A DNA stretch of 64,000 bases, taken from positions 3,231,702 to 3,295,701 of the forward strand of contig JAJEKV010000084.1 in the NCBI GenBank assembly GCA_021234155.1, given 5' to 3'. Both the position numbers and the translations under genes were made by a program. The notes beneath the pieces were generated by a model. It was not told the origin of the DNA. It saw nothing but the letters and a program-made list of their open reading frames with translations, and ran no database searches. Position 1 is the stretch's first letter; each line of letters begins with the position of its first letter. Source of the DNA: Isoetes taiwanensis. Its lineage: Eukaryota > Streptophyta > Lycopodiopsida > Isoetales > Isoetaceae. Positions 55,990 through 64,000 of this stretch are shown here, one piece after another.

Positions 55990-58085
55990 TCTGTTAATTT
56001 CCAAGGGGGATTCACATAGTGCAAACCTTACCAATCATATGCGTGACCCAAAAGGTTTGAGTTGTTTTGTACGTATATACACTTACTAATATGGACTATT
56101 GGGCTCAATACCCGTGTATACTTACCAAAAATACAGACTATTGGGCTCAATACCCGTATACAGACATAAGGGGAAGTTGGCGGGAGAGCTCCGCCTTCGT
56201 ACATAGGAGGGGGTTCATTGATCCGGCAGATTTGGAACCTTACAAATATTAACAAGAAGTAATGACAAGCTTCTCTGAGTTTTTCTTCTTATTTATTTCA
56301 TTAAAACGAGTGCACAATGAAAATTTTTGTTCACGTACCAGAAGGACTGCTGATCCGACCAATTTGGGTCTTTATCTCTGCTGCATTCTGCTTTTCAGGT
56401 ATACTTGTTTGAGTTTTCTTTCTCTTTTCCCTCAACAAATTAACAGCTAAATCTTCTAACTCTATGTGTATTTGTGCAGCTCGGTGCAGCTGTGGAGCAT
56501 TCGCTAAAGAGGGCAAGGAGCTTATACTCAGGTGGGCTTTGTCCAAGGCTTTGTCTTATTCTTTTGGTTGCTTTGTTGTCTATTATTTACTGTTAATCTT
56601 CTAGGTTTATCGGTCATTGTTCCATTTTTGTTCATGTCTTTTCCTGATGTAGAGTGTACTTGCATGCATATTAAAATCATTATCGCATTCAGAATGGTAG
56701 GTTAGAGCATTCCAAACAAGACCGCTGCTTCAATCCACGAATTTGGCATGCTTTACATTGTGTCTTTGCCTTAAAATACAAAGAGACAGATGCCAAATTT
56801 TGCAGATCAGTGAGATAAAAATGCTAATGCTAAATTATGTAGCGGTGCTATTGTAGTGTGAAATAATGCCAATAGAAATTGAAGGCATGTTTATTAGCAG
56901 TAACATGTTGTTCTTATCCTTGAAAAACTTCTAAACGTCAATGTTTTCCAAAGAAATGGACATTTGGCATACTTGACGTCGGCTATAAATGAGGCCTTGT
57001 TTCAACATTTGTTTTTATGTTAGAAAATATGGTATTAAGAATGATGGTGCCAATTGTTTTAGCTATGGTAGTGCCAATTATTTTAATTAGAGGTTTGTTT
57101 CCTCCTGTTACTAGTGCTGCTGCACACCACAAGCTTCCAGTTGAAAGAAACAAGATGTGCATCAGCTATGCCTCTCAACTGTTAGATTATTTCGAGCTTT
57201 GCAGCTGTGTACGATGCATGGTCAGTTGTTGCTTTCAATACAAAAATAAACCTTTGTCGAACTATTGCTTCTGTCACTCATCTGGATTTCGAAAGCCAAT
57301 CTTCACTCATGTCCCCTCTCAATGTCAATCTGAATTTTGCAATAAAAAGTAAGACCCTCCTTTTCTCTTTTATGCTTAAATTTTTTTCATTTAACACATC
57401 CGCTTGTTTCTTTTCCAGGTCCTATAATGTTGAAGCATAATTCTGAAATTGAGAAAATATCTACGTATTCATATTTCGTCCAATATGAGTAATAATTTAC
57501 ATCTTCATCATAGAATAGTCCTACTACTTACGCAATCTAAACTTCTTTCTAGCTGCTGCACTTAGATGAATAGAATGTATCAGAGGCAGCTATTGTTTTT
57601 AATATTAACATTATTATCATACAATTGCTGTCACATCTGATGTATTTCAGAATCTTTAAGCTCAACTGTAGATAGACTGTTGTAATAAAGTGTAAGCCTC
57701 CCCATTAAGTAGCAAAATATTATTGAAGCCCACTTTTTCCTGGTTTTGCACATCCTACTTCTGACTTTCAAGCATGAAATTTGCCATAAAAAATCATAAT
57801 CCCAATAGTGATACACGAGAGTTGCTAAGAAAAGCACATAGAAATAATGAATACAAATTATACAACCTACCAATAGGGATCAGTGAATTGCAAACATCAT
57901 CATGAGGCATATCTCTTCTGGGCTATAATCACAGAGAACATAAAGCCAGAGCAAAGTTAGTCAATTATTACTTATTTTTGTATCCCGGGTTGTTGCAGAA
58001 TGCATCAACATTTTATATAACGTCAAAAACAAGTTGTTCAATTTAATATCCCCATTTGTATTTATTGAGAAAAGCAAGCATGCTG
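55990..58085. other. No firmly recognised gene
   Basis: Contains an exon-like stretch at about 56480-56530 (after TGTGCAG; LGAAVEHSLKRARSLYS; then GTGGGC) and a duplicated TATTGGGCTCAATACCCGTA near 56095-56160. Neither can be tied to a gene. Confidence 0.4.
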
Positions 58086-58089
58086 TAAG

Positions 58090-58408
58090 ACGTTAAACTG
58101 CCATACCCAAGGTCACGGGTTCAACGCCTCGTTGTGAAAGTGGCCATGCAATGTAAAGTTGGTGGGGGAAGGACCCACTTCAGCAATGTAAAGTGGTGGG
58201 GGCAGGACCCATCTGGGTGTGTTGTAAAGTGTCACATGTCCGATAGGATGCTGCCTTGTGGCGTGACGTTAAAATCTCCTCTTCTTCTTCTTCTTCTTCT
58301 TCTTCTTCTTCTTCTTCTTCTTCTTCTTCTTCTTCTTCTTCTTCTTCTTCTTCTTCTTCTTCTTCTTCTTCTTCTTCTTCTTCTTCTTCTTCTTCTTCTT
58401 CTTCTTCT
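58090..58408 (+). mobile_element. Au-like SINE with very long TTC tail
   Basis: The body matches Au SINEs: CATACCCAAGGTCACGGGTT with B-box GGGTTCAACGCC (58118-58129), AAAGTGGCCATGCAATGTAA, GGGGGAAGGACCCACTT, GGGGGCAGGACCCATCTGGG, GATAGGATGCTGCCTTGTGG and CGTGACGTTAAAAT, followed by the TTC tail. The A-box region upstream is poorly matched, so the 5' end is uncertain. Au SINEs are tRNA-derived and mobilised by LINE proteins. Confidence 0.85.
58277..58408. repeat. (TTC)n microsatellite, about 44 units
   Basis: A nearly perfect CTT/TTC run of about 132 bases immediately 3' of the SINE body. Au-type SINEs often end in short TTC/TTG repeats; this one has greatly expanded. Open frames of pure Leu, Ser or Arg across it are artefacts. 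Confidence 0.97.
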
Positions 58409-60440
58409 GTATTTCAATGCCGCAACAAGACGTGCAAGGCTTTTGCCATAGTCATAGAGAAGAAAACTTCTGAAGTATATACCATTCTGTCTACATGTGC
58501 AGCACTAGAATGGACAAGCATATGCCTGTTGTCTAATGTTAGATCTAACAAATGGTGGAAAATCTGGCCAACAACTACCATCGTAAAATAGTCCTCTGTA
58601 GAAGGGTTTTTGCAGGAAGTTGTTGAAGTGTGGACTCACTATAAGGGGTCCACACTTATAGCCGGATTTGTGGAGCCTTTTTGCTGTAAACAAGGCCTAA
58701 TTTATGCGTTTAAAGAAGCAAAAGCATATCTACAAGGCGAAGCTTTAAAGCTGCTTTGCAATAGCCGAGAGCTTCTGCTCTGCTTTGCCAAAAAAGCTAG
58801 AATGGAAATGTCGAATAAAAGGAGGGAATCAGAAGCTTAGGCTCAAAATCAGAAACTCTGACCTGTTTGAAGCAGAAGATTAATACCTAATATTTGCTTT
58901 TCAGCTCGGAATCAGAAGCTTAGGCTCGAAATCAGAAACCCTAACTTGTTAATTCAAAGCAAAACAGCAGCTTCTACCAGTAATAGTCTCAGAGCAACAG
59001 CAGTTTCTTTCAAATTTCAAGGCATGCGACTCCTTCCGGCCAGACTACGACACCATTGCAGCAAAGTCGAAAGTGAAATATGATGACATGGCATACTCGT
59101 GGCATACATATGGCATAGCTAGAATTGCAGCAAAGTGTGCACCTCGCGTTAGGCAACCCTGCTAGGGAAAAAAATAAAAACTAGCGAAATGCATGGTTGC
59201 GGTAAAGGTTGGGGTGGGGATGGAGTAGCTACATTGAATCATTTGATGACCATATCTGTACAAATACTGGCTTACAACCTCCAAACAGTAAGATGGTAAA
59301 ATATTGCCAGCAAATGTCAACACATGAGCAACCTTCCAATTCCCATAGTAAACATGTACCTTGCTCTGAAATCAACAAAGATCTTATGGCAACTAATACT
59401 TGTTCATTAGCATGATCTAAAGAATCGACAGAAAATTGCCACTAGACAACAAACTAGGTAAACTAGCATCAGTGAAAACTTCTGGAGAGTAAGAGAAAAC
59501 TTGTTTGGAGCAGAATAGTTAAGGAGGCTTGACCTCACGATTCAGTGTTAGCCAACAACATATGGTTGTTATGGAAAGAAGTGGGAAGGATTGAATAAGA
59601 AAAGCAAAACACGTTAAGAGGAAGAGTTACAGGTCTGGACTAGGAAAACAGTATTCATGCTGATAAATTAGCTATAGATGCATCACAAACCTTTGGTATT
59701 CCAGTTTGTAAAATTTGTGAGGAGAATCTTAATGTCAAGGTGAAAACATGTCAGCTTATATTTGCTAAGGGATTTCAATAAGTATAATGCACCTATATAT
59801 GCAAATGGATGTATCTGCGTAAACCTGCAGTACGCATGTAGGATTTGAATAGTGGATAGCATCAGAATACAAGAAATAAGGAAAATTGTTTCTATAACTC
59901 TAGAGGCTCCATCAACTTAGAAGATCATAATCTTAGTGCCTATCTCTAGTGTTATATTGATTATAACTGACAATATGTTTTGCACAAAAGAGCATGTCAA
60001 GACTTGTAATCCTTCTTGAAGGTTGTATATGTTGATCTAAGAAGGAGTAACAGAAAAGAAATGTTCAGGAATCGAATGTAAAGTTAGGAGCAGCTTCCAA
60101 TAATTTGTAAAGAACCTGCAAACTCTAATCTGACAACTCCATTAACTCTATATAACTCTTTTGCTTTTATAGGGATTTAGAGATGATTTATTCCCTCTAA
60201 GGTCACCCACTGGGAGAAGTGTCGATGTTAGAATTAGAAAGTAGCCACAAATCTAGTCCCTTTGCCAATGAAACTTAGTTCGTTCTGGTTCGAGCAGTAT
60301 TGCTCCCTTGGAAAACCTACCCAGGTGAAGATAGCAAAATTAGGATGCTTATGATACTTTTGTTGGATCTCTCTAGGAAATAACAATTGAATATATTTGT
60401 GTAGGTTCACCATATAGCTGCCAGTATACAATTGTTTTTG
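58409..60440. other. No recognisable gene
   Basis: AT-rich DNA. CATAGCTAGAATTGCAGCAA near 59116 is repeated at about 60885 and 61350, the borders of the tandem duplication described next. Small duplications of AGCTTAGGCTC-GAAATCAGAAA lie near 58830-58940. Confidence 0.45.
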
Positions 60441-60554
60441 CATGAGCATCATAACTAAGCTAAGCCTTGATGGAAACAGAATATCGACAATACATGCTTC
60501 GTTTATCATCTGCAAGCTACATAATAATGAGATATTCATGTTTCTTGCAATTAC

Positions 60555-60638
60555 CTGGCTCTTTGGTGCGTATCGATTCTTCCTTGCAGCATCCTTCAAA
60601 GCCTTAATAGCTGCTTCCTTTGAAAGAATCAGACCCAT
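60555..60638 (-). pseudogene. Exon-like 28-codon piece, copy 1
   Basis: Minus strand: ATG then GLILSKEAAIKALKDAARKN and RYAPKSQ, immediately followed by GTAATTG. Exactly 84 bases with a phase-0 donor fit a first coding exon. No downstream exon or family was recognised, so it may be a stranded exon. Confidence 0.35.
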
Positions 60639-61035
60639 TGAAGTTGAGAAAACCCTGCCTTAAATTTACTAGCAGCCTTCAAAAAGAATTGTTAAGAATA
60701 TAGGCAGTTTCTAAGCATGGAATAATTTAAGGGCTAAACTTAGCTATTTGACGATTTTTTAACCTATTAGCACGATTTTGTTAGCACATGTCACAGAGAA
60801 GCTAGCTCTATCTCCCCAGTTGTGGGGTATAGGGTTTGTATGATGTGGCCTCGAAGAAGAGGATGATGCGGCATACATGTGGCATAGCTAGAATTGCAGC
60901 AGAGCATGCACCTCGGGTTAGACAACCCTGCTAATCATAACTAAGCCTTGAAGGAAACAGAATATCAACAACATAGTGCTTCGTTTATCATGTGCAAGCT
61001 ACATAATAATGAGATAATCATTTTCTTACAATTAC

Positions 61036-61119
61036 CAGGCTCCTTGGTGCGTATCGATTCTTCCCTGCAGCATCCTTCAAAGCCTTAATAGCTGCTTCCT
61101 TTGAAGGAATCAGGCCCAT
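61036..61119 (-). pseudogene. Exon-like 28-codon piece, copy 2
   Basis: Same length, frame and donor as copy 1, reading GLIPSKEAAIKALKDAAGKN and RYAPRSL. Four or five amino-acid differences and no stop suggest the coding property was under selection before the duplication, or that both copies are young. Confidence 0.35.
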
Positions 61120-61404
61120 TAAAGTTGAGAAAACCTTGCCTTAAATTTACTAGCAGCCTTCAAAAAGAACTGTTCAGAATATAGGCAGTTTCTAAGCATG
61201 GAATAATTTAAAGGCTAAACTTAGCTATTTGACGATTTTTTTAGCTATTAGCACGATTTTTTTAGCATGTCGCAGAGAAGTTAGCTTTATCTCCCCTGTT
61301 GTGGGCTTAGGTTTTGCATGACGTGCCCTCGAAGAAGAGGATACGTGGCATAGCTAGAATTACAGCAAAGCATGCACCTCGGGTTAGGCAACCTTGCTAA
61401 AAAA

Positions 61405-62009
61405 ACCATGTTTTGGACATTTTGACGCAAAAAAAAAAAAAAAAAAAAGAAAAACAGACAGAGCGAGAAAAGAAAAGGGAGCCTAAAAAAACAATTAGTA
61501 AACCTTCTCGATATCACCATTTGAATAGTCAAGTCTGGTCGTTGGGCTGTCTGTTAAATTCAATTATTTTAGTCAGGAAAACCCCTTCTGTCCCTCCCAT
61601 TGCTTTTCCCACTAAGGATAAGTACATTGCCATCAAGGCACCAACTAAAACGAAAATAGCAATGTTTATTACAATACCGATGTGAAAGAATAAAATGGAG
61701 AACATATTATATATGTTTAGTACATTATTCAGTTTTACAATACATGTTTCTACAATCTATGTAAAAACTGAAGCGATTCTTGAATACCGAATGTATTGTG
61801 AGGGCTCAGTTTGGCTTGATGATGTGATGTCACAGCGGTGTTTCTGGACTTTTTAGTACATACATAGAACAAATGGATGGGAGTTAAATTACAGATGTGG
61901 TCCTGCCATTATCACATTCTGCACACAATCAACTTACATGTCAATCAAACTTGTTACATATAAGATGTTGAATCAAATAAAACAAATTGTATGGGTACTT
62001 ACTTGGCAA
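61405..62009. other. Downstream flank of the receptor kinase
   Basis: Holds an A run with one interruption (61430-61449) and AT-rich sequence; probably includes the 3' untranslated region of the minus-strand kinase. No separate gene. Confidence 0.5.
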
Positions 62010-64000
62010 TCAAGAAAAATTTTCCAATCCTGGCTTATCTTCAATGCCTTCAATATCCTTGAGGTACTTAACCACTTGAAGCATTGAAGGTCTAGAAGCA
62101 GGATCATCAGCAGTGCAAAGAAGAGCAAGCTGAAGAACCTGAAGCATTTTAACTTTCCAGGGTCCATTAGAGATGACTTGATCCAAAACTTCTGAAGATT
62201 TGCCTTGTTTGATCATATGTCTACTCCAATACACCAGATTTCCAGCTTCCTGATAATCACTGCCAGTAGGTTCCTTGCCTGTAAGGAGCTCCAACAATAT
62301 CACTCCATAACTGTAAACATCTCCCTTGGTGGTAGATCTCCAACTCTGGCCATACTCTGGTGGGATATATCCAAATGTACCTGCAATGTCTGTGCTCACA
62401 TGAGTCTCATAAGCACTAATTAGTCTGGCTAGTCCAAAATCTGCAACTCTAGGTTCAAAGTCAGCATCAAGAAGGATGTTGCTAGCCTTCATATCTCTGT
62501 GAATGATATGAGGAATAAATCCATGATGAAGAAATGCCAAACCCCTAGCTGATCCAAGAGCAATCTTGAATCTTTTGGACCAGTCAAGTACCTCTAGTGC
62601 ATCTGCACGATTTCTAAGCCAAATATCAAGACTGCCATTCACCATGTATTCATAAACAAGAAACTTTTCATCTGCCAGGGAGCAATACCCAAAAAGGGAG
62701 ACAAGGTTTCTGTGCTTAACTTTACCAAGAGTTTCCATCTCTGCAAGGAACTCCCTGTTACCTTGGTTTTTAGCCTGGCTAAGCTTCTTCACAGCAACTG
62801 TGCGCGAATCAGGAAGAATTGCTTTATAAACAGTTCCAAATCCTCCATCTCCAATGATGTTGGTCTTACAGAAATTGTTGGTGGCCAAAAGAATATCTGC
62901 AAATGTGAGCCTGGATAAAGGGCTTTCAAAGGTAGCAATGTTGATGCTCAAGGGTTCCTTGAATTTGTCAGTGCTGCTGATGGAGAGGCTAGAATCAGGC
63001 AGAGCATTTAGGTTGGCCTTTTGTTCTGCCAAAAGAGACATGCTCTCTTGCTTCAAGATCATCCTAAATCTGATCACCACAAATATGAGACAAAAGATGG
63101 CAACTATACTTCCAACAACAATTCCCAAAATTGCTTTTGAGTCCACCAAAAGAACAGGTCTAGAGCAACTCAATCCAACAACAGTACCACACAGACCTTT
63201 GTTTGCAAAGAAAGATGCAGAACTTAAACTCTTGCAGCTTCCATTGAAGGGGACCTCGCCAAAGAAACTGTTGTGAGAAAAATTTGCATAGGAGAGCTCA
63301 TTCAAGTTGCAAAGTTTAGCAGGAAATGGTCCAGAGAGAAGATTTTCTGCTACGTCCAAATACACTAGCTGAGAAAGATCAAGTAATTCAGTTGGAAGCT
63401 GGCCACTGAAGAAATTGTTTCTGAGATCAAGATCTGAGAGGCCAGAGAGGTTGCCAATGCTGACGGGGATATGCCCTTGAAAAGAATTATAACTCAAATT
63501 GATGGACTGAATTTGGCGCCAAAGCAAGCTATTCTGCAGCAATTGAGAAATATCACCCACCAACATGTTATGCTGCAGAGAAAGATCAACAATCGAAAGC
63601 ATATTAGCCATGGAAGATGGCAATTGGCCATTGAATGAATTATAAGCCAGTGCCAAATGCGTCAAGAATGTCAGATTCCCTAGCTCTGAAGGAATTTCTC
63701 CGTTCAATCTATTATGTGTGAGATTAAGCTTCACGAGCCTGCTAAGCTTGCCCAATTCCGGCGGTACTCTTCCATCCAGCTGGTTGTATGCCAAATTTAA
63801 ACCCTGAAGCTTGTGTGCATCGCCCATCTGCCATGGGATCAATCCGGCGAGTTCATTATTCGACAGGTCCAGATTGGTGAGATTTGTGAGCAGAGAAAGC
63901 CCCGCTGGAATGCTTCCATTGAGCTGATTATCATTTAGAAGAATTTGCACCAGCATTGCACACTGTTCGATCTCCCTGGGTATCATCCCTGTGAGCCGAT
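62010..64000 (-). CDS. EMS1-like LRR receptor kinase, C-terminal part (runs off the window)
   Basis: The frame is open from the right edge (RLTGMIPRE...) to a stop at 62010, over 660 residues; the methionine at 63986 is internal, not the start. Order: about ten leucine-rich repeats (LxxLxLSxNxLxGxIP type) to residue ~255, a Cys pair (GLCGTVVGLSC), a membrane segment (ILGIVVGSIVAIFCLIFVVI, ~285-306), a juxtamembrane region, then a full kinase domain (~365-640). The kinase has glycine loop GDGGFGTVY, VAVKK lysine, HRDMKASNILL (RD-type catalytic loop), DFGLAR, and GTFGYIPPEYGQSWRST activation/P+1 segment. Every catalytic residue is present and there is no intron in the visible part. Closest known type by motif order is EMS1/EXS (subfamily X), which in angiosperms perceives a TPD1-type peptide in anther development; brassinosteroid-receptor relatives are the alternative. 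It should act at the plasma membrane. Its ligand and role here are not known. Confidence 0.95.
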   Translation of the reverse strand, partial: RLTGMIPREIEQCAMLVQILLNDNQLNGSIPAGLSLLTNLTNLDLSNNELAGLIPWQMGDAHKLQGLNLAYNQLDGRVPPELGKLSRLVKLNLTHNRLNGEIPSELGNLTFLTHLALAYNSFNGQLPSSMANMLSIVDLSLQHNMLVGDISQLLQNSLLWRQIQSINLSYNSFQGHIPVSIGNLSGLSDLDLRNNFFSGQLPTELLDLSQLVYLDVAENLLSGPFPAKLCNLNELSYANFSHNSFFGEVPFNGSCKSLSSASFFANKGLCGTVVGLSCSRPVLLVDSKAILGIVVGSIVAIFCLIFVVIRFRMILKQESMSLLAEQKANLNALPDSSLSISSTDKFKEPLSINIATFESPLSRLTFADILLATNNFCKTNIIGDGGFGTVYKAILPDSRTVAVKKLSQAKNQGNREFLAEMETLGKVKHRNLVSLFGYCSLADEKFLVYEYMVNGSLDIWLRNRADALEVLDWSKRFKIALGSARGLAFLHHGFIPHIIHRDMKASNILLDADFEPRVADFGLARLISAYETHVSTDIAGTFGYIPPEYGQSWRSTTKGDVYSYGVILLELLTGKEPTGSDYQEAGNLVYWSRHMIKQGKSSEVLDQVISNGPWKVKMLQVLQLALLCTADDPASRPSMLQVVKYLKDIEGIEDKPGLENFS

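Larger units (their letters stand above)
60441..61404. repeat. Roughly 480-bp tandem duplication with exon-like content
   Basis: Unit 1 (about 60441-60939) and unit 2 (about 60940-61404) share, in order, CATAACTAAGC..GCCTTGA, GCTTCGTTTATCAT, GGTGCGTATCGATTCTTCC, the exon-like piece, ATAGGCAGTTTCTAAGCATG, and CATGCACCTCGGGTTAGACA with CCTGCTA. They differ by scattered substitutions. Confidence 0.85.

Noticed and set aside
56480-56530. Exon LGAAVEHSLKRARSLYS as part of a PRL1-like WD40 gene
   Set aside because: Only a short similarity to the N-terminal LKR motif; no WD repeats or further exons were found.
58134-58591. Open frames of poly-Leu, poly-Ser and poly-Arg
   Set aside because: Translations of the TTC microsatellite in different frames.

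Overview
The window looks like nuclear DNA of a land plant that still makes flagellated sperm (fern, lycophyte, bryophyte, cycad or Ginkgo); a fern-like genome is my best guess, but the species cannot be fixed from the sequence. Reasons: intron-rich genes with GT-AG introns, an EMS1-type LRR receptor kinase, plant PIEZO and FCP1-like remnants, plant SINE/Helitron/LTR elements, AT-rich intergenic DNA, and a ciliary gene (DRC11/IQCA1) that seed plants without swimming sperm lack.

Layout. 1-14.2 kb is repeat-dominated: two copies of a family built on TCTAGA palindromes, a roughly 0.9 kb tandem duplication (2.2-4.1 kb), a Helitron 3' end (7.1 kb), and a young non-autonomous LTR retrotransposon (10037-13282, minus strand) nested in the second palindrome-family copy. 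Its primer-binding site continues into a whole tRNA-Asp sequence. 14.2-29 kb has no recognisable intact gene: a LINE fragment, a 60-bp minisatellite, SINE-like elements and direct or inverted duplications. 29.95-31.25 kb is a broken PIEZO copy with introns retained. 33.4-41.4 kb is the best gene of the window, DRC11/IQCA1, reconstructed here as 19 exons (about 838 codons). 42-43.4 kb has LINE debris.

43.75-52.3 kb is an odd island: minus-strand coding remnants (one FCP1/HAD-like, the rest unidentified) separated by spacers or introns full of 12-13 bp CACGC...GCGTG palindromes not seen elsewhere in the window. 52.8-55.6 kb is a decayed DUF7869-type transposase-like gene. 55.8-58.4 kb has two Au-like SINEs, one with a very long TTC tail. 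60.4-61.4 kb is a tandem duplication carrying a conserved 28-codon exon-like piece. 62.0-64.0 kb is the C-terminal part of an EMS1-like LRR receptor kinase running off the right edge.

The two apparently functional genes (DRC11, plus strand; EMS1-like kinase, minus strand) are unrelated in function and sit about 20 kb apart with decayed genes and transposons between them. The DRC11 gene model, the PIEZO remnant and the LTR/tRNA structure were read directly from the bases; family names rest on motif recognition without database searches.
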